Shown: positions 17,321 to 25,804, numbered from the stretch's first letter. The stretch is 64,000 bases of DNA from Burkholderia singularis (GCF_900176645.1 NZ_FXAN01000126.1:62001-126000), one strand, 5' to 3'. Numbers and translations: made by a program. Notes: generated by a model not told the origin, from the letters alone.

Positions 17321-18718
17321 TCAACCCAGTTTCATCCGTTGCAGCTTGTTGTAGAGCGTTTTCGGGCTGATGCCGAGCAGCGTCGCCGCGCGATGGCGGG
17401 TGCCGCCCACCGCGTCGAGCGTCGCGCGGATCAGCAGATCCTCGACGTCCGCGAGCGGCGTGCCGACGCGCACCTGAACGCTGCTGCCGTTCAACGTTAC
17501 GCCCGGCTGTAGATACGCATCGGCCTTGCGCAGCGTTTCGATGAAGTCGCCCGACGCATCGTATGCAAGCCGCACGCGCTCGCGCAGTTCGCGCACGTTG
17601 CCGGGCCACTCGTAAGCGAGGCATTCGCGGATGAAGCCGGGCGCAAGGCGCTTGTCGGTGATGCTCAGCCCCGCCGCGCGCGCATCGCGGTTCAACTCGT
17701 CGACGAACGCCTCGGCGATCCGGATCACGTCGTCGTCGCGCTCGCGAAGCGGCGGCAGGCCGATCGACGCGGCGTCCAGGCGCAGCCACAGATCCTCGCG
17801 CAATGTGCCGTTCGCAACGGCCTCGCGGGCCGGACGGCGTGTCGTCGCGATCAGCCGGAAGTCGCATGCGATTTCAGCCGTGCCGCCGACGCGCATGAAA
17901 TTTTGCGAATCGAGCGTGCGCAGCAGCGCGTCCTGCAACGACAACGGCAGCGCGGTGATTTCGTCGATGAACAGGGTGCCGCCGCTTGCCTGCTCGAAGA
18001 GGCCCGGATCGCGGCGCTCGACGCCCGCATAGCCGGCGCGCTCGCGGCCAAGCAACATGCTTTCGATTGCGAGGCCATTGGTTTCGATGTTGCGCGGCGA
18101 TTGCGCGGCGGCGCGGCAGTCGAATGCAACGAACGGGCCTTTGCGGCGGCGGCTCAACTGGTGCAGCGTGCGCGCGGCCGTTTCCTTGCCGGTGCCCGGC
18201 TCGCCCCACAGCAGGACCGCGGTTTCGGTCCGCGCGCTGTGCTCGATCATGTCGTAGACGTGCTGGATCGCATCGCTGCGCCCGACGAGCGTGCCGAACC
18301 GGCCGAGTTGACGAAGCGCGGTACGCAGCGACTGCACTTCCTCGATCAGTTCGTAAGGGCGTGGGATGCGTGCGAGCAGGCTGCGCAGCCGCGGGATGTT
18401 GACGGGCTTCAGCAGATAATCCCAGACCCCGTGCCGCAACCCTTCGATCGCACTTTCGACCGTGGCGTTGCCGGTCAGCACGATCACGGGCAGCGAGCCG
18501 TTCGGCTGCTGTTGCGGCAGATTTTGCAGCAGATCGAAGCCACTGCCGTCGGGCAGATTCAGATCGACGAGCACGACGTCGGGGATCGAACGTGCGAGCG
18601 CTCCGCGCGCTTCAGCGAGCGAGGTCGCGGTGTCGACGGAAAAACCGTCCGCAGCGAGCAGTGCGGTCAGACCAGACAAGCTATTGGGATCGTCTTCGAC
18701 AATCAGGGCATGTGGCAT
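17321..18718 (-). CDS. NtrC-type response regulator with altered GAFTGA loop, orphan
   Basis: The 465-residue product has three parts. A receiver domain (residues 1-120) carries the phospho-acceptor Asp52 and Lys104. A central AAA+ domain (about 145-380) has Walker A GEPGTGKE at 172-179 and Walker B GGTLFIDEI. A C-terminal Fis-type helix-turn-helix (HRAATLLGISPKTLYNKLQR) follows. NtrC-family proteins use the AAA+ domain to open sigma-54 promoters through a GAFTGA loop; here the aligned residues 228-233 read AGYAGV, so the loop is changed. No sensor kinase gene lies nearby. ATG 18718 gives the standard receiver start MPHALIVEDD; the frame is open to 18772. The DNA target is unknown. Confidence 0.9.
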   Translation of the reverse strand: MPHALIVEDDPNSLSGLTALLAADGFSVDTATSLAEARGALARSIPDVVLVDLNLPDGSGFDLLQNLPQQQPNGSLPVIVLTGNATVESAIEGLRHGVWDYLLKPVNIPRLRSLLARIPRPYELIEEVQSLRTALRQLGRFGTLVGRSDAIQHVYDMIEHSARTETAVLLWGEPGTGKETAARTLHQLSRRRKGPFVAFDCRAAAQSPRNIETNGLAIESMLLGRERAGYAGVERRDPGLFEQASGGTLFIDEITALPLSLQDALLRTLDSQNFMRVGGTAEIACDFRLIATTRRPAREAVANGTLREDLWLRLDAASIGLPPLRERDDDVIRIAEAFVDELNRDARAAGLSITDKRLAPGFIRECLAYEWPGNVRELRERVRLAYDASGDFIETLRKADAYLQPGVTLNGSSVQVRVGTPLADVEDLLIRATLDAVGGTRHRAATLLGISPKTLYNKLQRMKLG

Positions 18719-18934
18719 GGTGTGCGCGAGTTCAAGAACCGGCCGGGTTGGCGAGCCGTCATACAGCCCCATTTCGGGATAAGGAACGCATTGTATGTCC
18801 GTCGCACGTTCAGTGGACGGTATTCGCCATCAACTACAAAATAGTTATCGGTGAGACGCATCGAATACCGCCAGAGCATTCTCAACGCATTGTTTATGAT
18901 GTGGCGCCTTTATGCAACAAGCTGCGTCATATAA

Positions 18935-18959
18935 ACAAAAAGCGCCCCAAAGGGCGCTT
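18935..18959 (-). terminator. Intrinsic terminator of efp
   Basis: Read on the minus strand, AAGCGCCC and GGGCGCTT (18952-18959 and 18940-18947 on the plus strand) form an 8-bp stem around four bases, followed by a T-run. It lies 29 bases after the efp stop. Confidence 0.8.
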
Positions 18960-18987
18960 CGTGCGGCAGGGCGCGAAACCGCTCGCC

Positions 18988-19545
18988 TTAGGCGCGGCTG
19001 CGGTATTCGTTCGTGCGCGTATCGATTTCGATCTTGTCGCCGATATTGCAGAAAAGCGGCACTTGCAGTTCGAAGCCGGTCGCGATCTTCGCGTTCTTCA
19101 GCACCTTGCCCGACGACGTATCGCCCTTCACCGCCGGCTCCGTGTACGTGATCTCGCGCACGAGGACCGTCGGCAGTTCGACCGAGATCGCTTTTTCGTT
19201 GTAGAACACCACTTCGCAGGCCATCCCGTCTTCGAGATAGTTGAGCGCGTCGCCCATCATCTCGGCTTCGACTTCGTATTGGTTGTAGTCGGCGTCCATG
19301 AACACGTACATCGGATCGGCGAAGTACGAATACGTCACTTCCTTGCGGTCGAGCACCACGACGTCGAACTTGTCGTCGGCCTTGTAGACCGATTCCTGGC
19401 CGGCGCCCGTCAGCAGATTCTTCAGCTTCATCTTGACGACGGCGGCGTTGCGGCCCGACTTGTTGTATTCCGTCTTCGAGACGACCCATGCGTCGTTGCC
19501 GACCATCACGACGTTGCCTACGCGGAGTTCCTGTGCGGTTTTCAT
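18988..19545 (-). CDS. efp: Elongation factor P (arginine-32 type)
   Basis: EF-P enters the ribosomal E site and rescues stalling at polyproline. The 185-residue product has the three-domain EF-P plan. The tip of domain I reads NKSGRNAAV, with Arg32 where E. coli has the beta-lysylated Lys34; the arginine form is the substrate for rhamnosylation by EarP, encoded just upstream on the same strand (19739-20944). A terminator follows at 18935-18959. The 193-base spacer before the gene contains two hairpin-forming repeats. Family and modification type are clear from the sequence; the modification itself is inferred from known EarP/EF-P pairs. Confidence 0.97.
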   Translation of the reverse strand: MKTAQELRVGNVVMVGNDAWVVSKTEYNKSGRNAAVVKMKLKNLLTGAGQESVYKADDKFDVVVLDRKEVTYSYFADPMYVFMDADYNQYEVEAEMMGDALNYLEDGMACEVVFYNEKAISVELPTVLVREITYTEPAVKGDTSSGKVLKNAKIATGFELQVPLFCNIGDKIEIDTRTNEYRSRA

Positions 19546-19576
19546 GACTAAAACTATCCTGAATGGGAGAAATTGC

Positions 19577-19648
19577 TTGAGCGTCGCTCAACGGCTAACG
19601 GCGCAAACAGTCCGGAAAGACCAGGCCGCACGTGTATGGAGCGTGCGG
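19577..19648. promoter_or_regulatory. Two inverted repeats in the efp leader
   Basis: TTGAGC-GTC-GCTCAA (19577-19591) and CCGCACG...CGTGCGG (19626-19632 with 19642-19648, 9-base loop) lie in the 193 bases between earP and efp. They are candidates for an operator or a structured leader. No direct evidence of function. Confidence 0.35.
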
Positions 19649-19738
19649 GCGACACGTTCGCGATATCTGCCGCGTATGTTGCACGTGTTGCATGCGCGGC
19701 TTCGGACGGATTTGCGTAGTGAGCCGTTGGATAACCGT

Positions 19739-20944
19739 TTATTTTAACTGAGTTTTTGTGAAATTCGCCAGATTTCCGGCAAGATCGCCGATGGCGGCGA
19801 GTTCGTCGGCCCAATCCGCTGCGCGCGCGCTCAGCGCGGCGCGATGGCGCTGAAAATCGGCCCAATCGGGCGTGCCCGCGCCGTTCCATGCATGCCAGAA
19901 GCGTTCGGCCGCCGCCCGTGCGGCCGGCGCGAGCCCCGCCGCATAGTGGGCGAGTGCGGCGTCGAGCTTGGGCAGATGGGCGTCGTCGGTTTGCGGGTAG
20001 ATCTGCCAGACAAACGGCCGGCGTGCCCATTGCGCGCGCACGAACGAATCCTCGCCGCGCACGAAATTGATGTCGGATGCCCACAGCAGCTTGTCGTAAT
20101 AGGGCTGCGCGACGAAGGCGAGCCCGTGCGCGCTCAGGTTGCCGCGCGTCGCGCGCGCGCCCGCGCCAAATCCGGCGGCTCCGAAAAAGCGTGCGACGCG
20201 CGCCGAGATCCGGCCTTCCGGCACGAGCAGTACGACCGGCTCGGCGCCGTCGCGCCATTGTTCGAGCAGCACGTCGACGGCCGGATTCTCGTAGGCGAAC
20301 AGCGAGACGGATGTCATGCCGTTCGCGGGCGTAGGGCGGCCCGCGACGTCGCGCCACCAGACGTCGCGCGCGGCATCGAACGCGTGCCGCCGCGCGTCGA
20401 GGTCGCGTTCCTTGAGCACGCCGCCCGTGCCGGGGCCGAGGCCCGGGAAGAAGAACGTCTTGGTCAGCGGGTAGCGTGGGTGCGGCGACGGTCTCAGATG
20501 AAAGTCGCGCACCCAATCCTCGGCACTCAAGTATTCGAGATTGATCCATACGGGGGCCCGGGCGCGGCGCGCCATCGCCGCGACATACGCGCCGGGCAAC
20601 TCGCAGGCGAACGCTTCGATCACGACGTCGGCGATCTCGAGCGTATCGCCCGCATGCGCAGGTTCGCGCCAATGCTCGACGACGACGCCGTCCAGCATCT
20701 GCCGCGCGGCGTCGATGTGCGCGGCGGGCTCGAGTCGCGCGAACGTCGACAGATCGTCGACGAAAAGCCGTACCTGCCAGCGATGTTCGGCGGCCAATTG
20801 GCGCGCGAGGCGCCAGCACACGCCGATGTCGCCGAAATTGTCGACGACCGCGCAGAAAATATCGGCGGCGATCGGCTCCGGCGTGTGGGGCGCCGAGCGG
20901 ACAGGGCTGGCGGCGGCGGATGTGAGCGAGGCGGACGACTTCAT
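19739..20944 (-). CDS. earP: Elongation factor P arginine rhamnosyltransferase EarP
   Basis: EarP transfers rhamnose from dTDP-beta-L-rhamnose to Arg32 of EF-P, which activates EF-P. The 401-residue product has the N-terminal motif VVDNFGDIGVCWRLARQL, whose two Asp residues (35 and 39 here) include the catalytic one in studied EarP. It also has the sugar-nucleotide pocket in FVRGEDSFVRAQWA near residue 290, and is an inverting GT-B transferase. ATG 20944 is preferred over the TTG at 20968. The gene is directly upstream of efp, on the same strand, which supports the functional link. The family is known from Pseudomonas and Neisseria. Confidence 0.95.
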   Translation of the reverse strand: MKSSASLTSAAASPVRSAPHTPEPIAADIFCAVVDNFGDIGVCWRLARQLAAEHRWQVRLFVDDLSTFARLEPAAHIDAARQMLDGVVVEHWREPAHAGDTLEIADVVIEAFACELPGAYVAAMARRARAPVWINLEYLSAEDWVRDFHLRPSPHPRYPLTKTFFFPGLGPGTGGVLKERDLDARRHAFDAARDVWWRDVAGRPTPANGMTSVSLFAYENPAVDVLLEQWRDGAEPVVLLVPEGRISARVARFFGAAGFGAGARATRGNLSAHGLAFVAQPYYDKLLWASDINFVRGEDSFVRAQWARRPFVWQIYPQTDDAHLPKLDAALAHYAAGLAPAARAAAERFWHAWNGAGTPDWADFQRHRAALSARAADWADELAAIGDLAGNLANFTKTQLK

Positions 20945-21145
20945 TTTAAGGGCAATGAAAACGCACAAGCGAAGGCGGGCGGCGGGCGAGCGAACGGCGC
21001 ACGGCGATCCGGACGAGTCGTGTGCGGAACGGCCGGACGAATCCGATGCTCTATCGCGCGCGGGCCGCGGAATCCGCGCGGCGAATGCTCTAAACTGACA
21101 AGTTTAAATGACCTCGTTCGCGCGCGCCGCTCGCGCCGATTGCGC

Positions 21146-23332
21146 ATGACAGCCCCCGACGCACCTGATTCCTCTTTCGAACCCAAGCAGATCCTCGCCC
21201 AATTGCCGCACCTGCCGGGCGTTTATCGCTATTACGACGCGCAAGGCGCGGTGCTTTACGTCGGCAAGGCGCGCGACCTGAAAAAGCGCGTGTCGAGCTA
21301 CTTCACGAAGACTCAGTTGTCGCCGCGTATCGCGATGATGGTGACGCGCATCGCGCGCGTCGAGACCACCGTCACGCGCTCGGAGGCCGAGGCGCTGCTG
21401 CTCGAGAACAACCTGATCAAGGCGCTTGCGCCGCGCTACAACATCCTGTTTCGCGACGACAAGTCGTACCCGTACCTGAAGCTGACCGGCCACCGTTTTC
21501 CGCGAATGGCGTACTACCGCGGCTCGGTCGACAAGAAGAACCAGTATTTCGGACCGTTTCCGAGCGCATGGGCGGTGCGCGAGAGCATTCAGATCCTGCA
21601 GCGCGTGTTTCAGCTTCGTACCTGCGAGGACTCGGTGTTCAACAACCGCACGCGGCCCTGTCTGCTGCATCAAATCGGACGATGCTCGGCGCCGTGCGTC
21701 GGCGCGATCGGCGAGGACGACTATGCGCGCGACGTCGGCAACGCGTCGCGCTTCCTGCTCGGCCGCCAGAGCGAGGTGATGGGCGAACTCGAGCAGAAGA
21801 TGCATGCGTTCGCGGCCGAGCTGAAGTTCGAGCAGGCGGCCGCCGTGCGCAATCAGATGAGTTCGCTTGCGAAGGTGCTCCATCAGCAGGCGATCGAGGT
21901 CGGCAGCGACAGCGATGTCGATATTCTCGCCGTCGTCGCGCAGGGCGGCCGCGTGTGCGTGAATCTCGCGATGGTGCGCGGCGGCCGGCATCTCGGCGAC
22001 AAGGCGTACTTTCCGGCGCATGTCGACGGCGCGCTGCCGCTCCCGGAGGCGGCGGCCGACGCGGAGCACGCGCAGCGGGACCGCGCGGCGGCGGGGGATG
22101 CGGCGCGCGACGTCGGCGGCGCGCCGGCGGAGACGGGGGCGGGCGGCGCCGATCCGCAGGATGCCGAAGTAGCGGTTGCCCGGAGTGGCACGACGACGGA
22201 CCACGCGGCGCCACGCGGGCCGCAGGACGGCCGCGCGCGCGACGCCGAATCGGCGCAGGCCGAGACGGCCGAAGCCGACGAGGCCGCCGATAGCGCCGAA
22301 GCCGAAGTCGCGCCGCTCGAAACCGAAGTGCTCGAAGCGTTCATTGCGCAGCACTACTTGGGCAATCGCGTGCCGCCGGTGCTTGTCGTGAGCCATGCGC
22401 CCGCGAATCGCGAATTGTTCGATCTACTGACCGAGCAGGCCGGGCACAAGGTATCGTTGGTTCGGCAGCCGCAGGGGCAACGGCGCGCATGGCTCACGAT
22501 GGCCGAGCAGAACGCGCGGCTCGCGCTCGCGCGGCTGCTGTCCGAACAGGGCTCGCAGCAGTCGCGTACCCGCGCGCTCGCCGACGTGCTCGGCTTCGAG
22601 AGCGACGATCTCGCGCATTTGCGCATCGAGTGCTTCGACATCAGCCATACGATGGGCGAGGCAACGCAGGCGTCGTGCGTCGTCTATCACCATCACAAAA
22701 TGCAGTCGTCCGAATATCGGCGCTACAACATCTCTGGGATCACGCCCGGCGACGACTACGCGGCAATGCGTCAGGTGCTCACGCGTCGCTACGAGAAGAT
22801 GATCGAGGAAGTGGCGGCCGAGACCGCGAGCGATGCGGCAGTCGGCATCGACGCGGATGCGGCGCAGGCAGCCGCGTCGGTCGCGCGGCTGCCGAACATC
22901 GTGCTGATCGACGGGGGGCGCGGCCAGGTGGAAATCGCGCGTCAGGTGTTCTCCGAGCTTGGGCTCGACTGCTCGATGCTGGTTGGCGTTGCAAAGGGCG
23001 AGGGGCGCAAGGTCGGGCTCGAAACGCTCGTGTTCGCCGACGGCCGCGCGCCGCTCGAACTCGGCAAGGACAGCGCGGCGCTGATGCTCGTGGCGCAGAT
23101 CCGCGACGAGGCGCACCGCTTTGCGATCACCGGCATGCGTGCCAAGCGTGCGAAGGCGCGTCAGACCTCGAGGCTCGAGGAACTCGAGGGCGTCGGCGCG
23201 AAGCGCAGGCAGCGATTGCTCGCGCGCTTCGGCGGATTGCGCGGCGTCGTTGCGGCGAGTGTCGACGAATTGGCGAGCGTCGACGGCATTTCGCGCGCGC
23301 TCGCCGAGCAGATTTATCGGCAGCTGCATTGA
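21146..23332 (+). CDS. uvrC: Excinuclease ABC subunit C with a low-complexity insertion
   Basis: UvrC makes both incisions around damaged DNA in nucleotide excision repair. The product has 728 residues, against about 610 in most species. It has the GIY-YIG domain (LPGVYRYYDAQGAVLYVGKA, residues 23-42), the Cys cluster near 160-184, a UVR motif (about 210-245), then an RNase H-like endonuclease domain (ECFDISHTMGEATQ, LIDGGRGQVE) and a helix-hairpin-helix pair at the end. The excess is mainly residues ~297-390, an Ala/Asp/Glu/Arg-rich insert after the UVR motif; a smaller Ala-rich insert interrupts the endonuclease domain (22813-22890). ATG 21146 is the family start; the frame is open far upstream over earP by chance. 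Confidence 0.96.
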   Translation: MTAPDAPDSSFEPKQILAQLPHLPGVYRYYDAQGAVLYVGKARDLKKRVSSYFTKTQLSPRIAMMVTRIARVETTVTRSEAEALLLENNLIKALAPRYNILFRDDKSYPYLKLTGHRFPRMAYYRGSVDKKNQYFGPFPSAWAVRESIQILQRVFQLRTCEDSVFNNRTRPCLLHQIGRCSAPCVGAIGEDDYARDVGNASRFLLGRQSEVMGELEQKMHAFAAELKFEQAAAVRNQMSSLAKVLHQQAIEVGSDSDVDILAVVAQGGRVCVNLAMVRGGRHLGDKAYFPAHVDGALPLPEAAADAEHAQRDRAAAGDAARDVGGAPAETGAGGADPQDAEVAVARSGTTTDHAAPRGPQDGRARDAESAQAETAEADEAADSAEAEVAPLETEVLEAFIAQHYLGNRVPPVLVVSHAPANRELFDLLTEQAGHKVSLVRQPQGQRRAWLTMAEQNARLALARLLSEQGSQQSRTRALADVLGFESDDLAHLRIECFDISHTMGEATQASCVVYHHHKMQSSEYRRYNISGITPGDDYAAMRQVLTRRYEKMIEEVAAETASDAAVGIDADAAQAAASVARLPNIVLIDGGRGQVEIARQVFSELGLDCSMLVGVAKGEGRKVGLETLVFADGRAPLELGKDSAALMLVAQIRDEAHRFAITGMRAKRAKARQTSRLEELEGVGAKRRQRLLARFGGLRGVVAASVDELASVDGISRALAEQIYRQLH

Positions 23333-23644
23333 CCGAACGCTTTGAACGATTGCGCGCCGGGGCTTGAGGGCGCCGGCGCACCGGCGCCGACGGTTCGTTC
23401 GCGCTTGCGCCGCTTCGGCCCGCTTCGAGCCGCTTCGAGCCGCTTCGCGACGGCGATTCGCGCCGCTTCGGCCTGCCGCTGCGGGTGGCCGCGATTTCCC
23501 CCGGCCGGCATGTGCGTTGCCGCGATGGCCGCCGCTCACGCTCGTCCCCGCCGGGCGGCAAGTAGGATGCTAGGCCGGGCGCGTTGCTTGTGGCAGCGCG
23601 CCCGGCGCGGCACAATTGCACATCCTCCAACCGTATCGCATGCC
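23333..23644. other. 312-base spacer between uvrC and pgsA
   Basis: No gene is supported. The spacer holds a 10-base tandem repeat (23411-23450). The pgsA ATG follows a weak ribosome site, and I cannot place a promoter with confidence. Confidence 0.5.
23411..23450. repeat. 10-base tandem repeat, four units
   Basis: Four successive units of CGCTTCGRSS type follow one another: CGCTTCGGCC, CGCTTCGAGC, CGCTTCGAGC, CGCTTCGCGA. A related CGCTTCGG occurs again just downstream (about 23464). The copy number may vary between strains. Confidence 0.75.
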
Positions 23645-24238
23645 ATGCCGTTTAATTTCCCGATCTTTCTGACGTGGGTGCGAATCGTGCTGATTCCGCT
23701 CGTCGTCGGCGTGTTCTATTTGCCGGACGTGATGCTGAGTGCCGAGCACCGCAATCTGGCCGCGGCGGTGATTTTCATCCTCGCCGCGCTGACCGATTGG
23801 TTCGACGGCTTCTTCGCCCGCAAATGGAACCAGACGTCGGCGTTCGGCGCGTTTCTGGACCCCGTCGCCGACAAGCTGATGGTGACGGCGGCGTTGCTGA
23901 TGCTCGTGCAGCTTTCGCGGATCGACGCGGCGATCGCGCTCGTGATCATCGGCCGCGAGATCGCGATTTCGGCGCTGCGGGAATGGATGGCGCAGATCGG
24001 CGCATCCAAGAGCGTGGCCGTGAATTCGCTCGGCAAGTTCAAGACTGCTTGCCAGATGACCGCGATTCCAATGCTGTTGTACTACGGCCAGTTGACGCTC
24101 GGCGGAGGCATTGCGCTCGACACGCGCACGTTGGGCTTGTGGCTCATCTATCTCGCGGCGGTGCTGACGATCTGGTCGATGCTGTATTACATGAAGCTCG
24201 CGTGGCCACAGATACGCGAGCGCGGCGGGGCAGCGTGA
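23645..24238 (+). CDS. pgsA: CDP-diacylglycerol-glycerol-3-phosphate 3-phosphatidyltransferase
   Basis: PgsA makes phosphatidylglycerophosphate, the precursor of phosphatidylglycerol and cardiolipin, in the inner membrane. The 197-residue product has several membrane segments and the CDP-alcohol phosphotransferase motif DGx2ARx8Gx3Dx3D, seen here as DGFFARKWNQTSAFGAFLDP followed by VAD. ATG 23645 gives the normal N-terminus MPFNFPIFLTWVRI. The uvrC-pgsA order, with tRNA genes after it, is common in proteobacteria. Confidence 0.96.
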   Translation: MPFNFPIFLTWVRIVLIPLVVGVFYLPDVMLSAEHRNLAAAVIFILAALTDWFDGFFARKWNQTSAFGAFLDPVADKLMVTAALLMLVQLSRIDAAIALVIIGREIAISALREWMAQIGASKSVAVNSLGKFKTACQMTAIPMLLYYGQLTLGGGIALDTRTLGLWLIYLAAVLTIWSMLYYMKLAWPQIRERGGAA

Positions 24239-24288
24239 GCGTTCCGGAGCCGGACGCAGTGGCAGAAGAAAAAGGGCGCGAAAAACGC

Positions 24289-24317
24289 TTGACACACAAA
24301 TCTAGTTTTCGCATAAT
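24289..24317 (+). promoter_or_regulatory. Sigma-70 promoter of the tRNA cluster
   Basis: TTGACA (24289-24294) and CATAAT (24312-24317) are separated by 17 bases, the best sigma-70 promoter in the window. It lies about 54 bases before the first tRNA-Gly. Confidence 0.85.
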
Positions 24318-24370
24318 CTCGTTTCTCCACTGCGAGGTGCTCTGAACGGCGCGGCGGAGAGAAGCAAAAT

Positions 24371-24446
24371 GCGGGAGTAGCTCAGTTGGTAGAGCGCAAC
24401 CTTGCCAAGGTTGAGGTCGCGAGTTCGAGACTCGTCTCCCGCTCCA
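24371..24446 (+). tRNA. tRNA-Gly (GCC), first copy
   Basis: A 76-base cloverleaf: the acceptor stem pairs GCGGGAG with CTCCCGC, TCCA is encoded at the 3' end, and the D-loop (AGCTCAGTTGGTAGAG) and T-loop (GTTCGAGAC) are standard. The anticodon loop TTGCCAA gives GCC at 24414-24416. It is the first of three tRNAs behind the promoter at 24289. Confidence 0.97.
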
Positions 24447-24506
24447 GGTTTCAGTGCGGCATTTTGCTGGTATGTGGTTTGGCAAAGTCTGCAAATGCAG
24501 GATGAT

Positions 24507-24582
24507 GCGGGAGTAGCTCAGTTGGTAGAGCGCAACCTTGCCAAGGTTGAGGTCGCGAGTTCGAGACTCGTCTCCCGCTCCA
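24507..24582 (+). tRNA. tRNA-Gly (GCC), second copy
   Basis: Identical in sequence to the copy at 24371-24446, 60 bases downstream, with anticodon GCC and encoded CCA end. A GC-rich hairpin with a T-run follows. Confidence 0.97.
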
Positions 24583-24588
24583 GAACAA

Positions 24589-24615
24589 GGGGAAGCCGGG
24601 CTTCCCTTTTTGTTT
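24589..24615 (+). terminator. Terminator-like hairpin after the second tRNA-Gly
   Basis: GGGAAGC (24590-24596) pairs with GCTTCCC (24600-24606) around a 3-base loop and is followed by TTTTTGTTT. It may end the two-tRNA-Gly transcript before tRNA-Cys. Confidence 0.7.
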
Positions 24616-24697
24616 GATAGGCTCGCTGAGCTTTTGAATCCAATCTGCGAATCGTTCATGTGCCGCTGGCGCCGTGCCGATTCGACAGTCCGCTTAC

Positions 24698-24771
24698 GGC
24701 GCGATAGCAAAGCGGTTATGCAGCGGCCTGCAAAGCCGTTTAGGCCGGTTCGACTCCGGCTCGCGCCTCCA
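24698..24771 (+). tRNA. tRNA-Cys (GCA)
   Basis: A 74-base cloverleaf: acceptor GGCGCGA pairs with TCGCGCC, followed by TCCA. The anticodon loop CTGCAAA gives GCA at 24730-24732. The T-loop GGTTCGACTCC is standard. A strong terminator follows at 24783-24815. Confidence 0.96.
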
Positions 24772-24782
24772 AGTAGAACGAG

Positions 24783-24815
24783 AAAAAGCCCTGAGAAATC
24801 AGGGCTTTTTCTTTT
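24783..24815 (+). terminator. Intrinsic terminator after tRNA-Cys
   Basis: AAAAAGCCCTGA (24783-24794) and TCAGGGCTTTTT (24799-24810) form a 12-bp perfect stem with a GAAA loop, followed by more T residues. The A-tract before and T-tract after make it able to work in both directions, so it may also end the LysR gene message. Confidence 0.9.
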
Positions 24816-24892
24816 TCTAGCCTCGCTTTCATTCTTGCAAGAAAGTTGCCTAGAGTGGCTGTGAAAGAACGTGATCGGGCTACAAAGGTCGA

Positions 24893-25804
24893 TTACACCT
24901 CTTGTCCCGTGCACGAATCGACCAATGCCGCGACAGTCGGATTGGGGTCCTTCCTCCGCCACACAAGGGCGACTTCGTATGGCACCGGTGTCCCGGGGCC
25001 GGTGAGTCGCCTGAACTTCACGCTCGCCATATCGGTTGACGCGAGCGCTTCGGGCACCAGGCCAACGCCCAGGTTCGCCGCTACGAGTCCGATGATCGTG
25101 TCCATTTGCGTTGCACGCTGTACCACGTGCGGAGCGAAGCCGGCGGCGACGCATGCGTTGACGATTGTTGCGTACAAGCCGGGCCCTTCAGTCGGTGGAA
25201 ACAGAATCCAGGGTTCGCGTGCGAGTGCCGCGAGCGGTACGGAACGCCCAGGCGCCACAGCCAGCGGATGATCTGCAGACAAAACGGCAACCATGCGACT
25301 CTTCAACAATCTGCGCTGCGCAATATGCAGGCCGACCTCGGGCTCAAGGGGTAATACAACAATCCCGGCATCGATCCGGTCCTCGTCCAGCGCGGCAAGC
25401 TGCTGGCTGGTGGTCGCCTCGGTGAGATCGAGCGCCACGCCGGGATGGGTGTGTCGAAAACGCGAAATCAAGGGCGGCAAGACATGCCGTGTGGCGCTCG
25501 CAACAAAACCTATTCTGAGGGCGCCTATCAGCCCCTGACCCGCACGCTGGGTAAGTTCAATTGCGCGCTGTGCCTGGTCCAGCGTTCTGCGCGCCTCTTC
25601 GCGTAGAACCGCGCCCGCCGTCGTCAAAGCCGTCACGCGGTTGCCGCGTTCCAGCAGGCGCACGCCCAGCAGTGATTCCAACTGCCGGATTGCAGCCGTC
25701 AGCGGCGGTTGAGCCATGTTTAACCGCTCGGCCGCGCGATGGAAGCTCATGGTTTCCGCGACGGCGAGAAACTGTTCAAGTTGGCGAAGTGTAAGGGTAG
25801 CCAT
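24893..25804 (-). CDS. LysR-family transcriptional regulator
   Basis: The 303-residue product has the LysR plan. An N-terminal winged helix-turn-helix (MATLTLRQLEQFLAVAETMSFHRAAERLNMAQPPLTAAIRQLE, split here by function at about residues 5-62) is followed by a two-lobed effector-binding domain (about 90-295). The ligand is unknown. It is transcribed away from the short-chain dehydrogenase gene with 93 bases between the starts, the usual arrangement for a LysR protein and its target. GC content is visibly lower than in the flanking core genes, and the gene lies just past tRNA-Cys, a common insertion point for acquired DNA. The start ATG 25804 is clear. Confidence 0.92.
   Translation of the reverse strand: MATLTLRQLEQFLAVAETMSFHRAAERLNMAQPPLTAAIRQLESLLGVRLLERGNRVTALTTAGAVLREEARRTLDQAQRAIELTQRAGQGLIGALRIGFVASATRHVLPPLISRFRHTHPGVALDLTEATTSQQLAALDEDRIDAGIVVLPLEPEVGLHIAQRRLLKSRMVAVLSADHPLAVAPGRSVPLAALAREPWILFPPTEGPGLYATIVNACVAAGFAPHVVQRATQMDTIIGLVAANLGVGLVPEALASTDMASVKFRRLTGPGTPVPYEVALVWRRKDPNPTVAALVDSCTGQEV

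Noticed and set aside
19844..21145. Long open frame on the plus strand upstream of uvrC, over earP
   Set aside because: It is the GC-rich antisense shadow of earP; the residues are Arg/Ala-rich without domain character, and uvrC has a clear start at 21146.
24371..24582. Duplicated tRNA-Gly genes as direct repeats of a mobile element
   Set aside because: Both are complete tRNAs behind one promoter with 60 bases between them, an ordinary tandem duplication.
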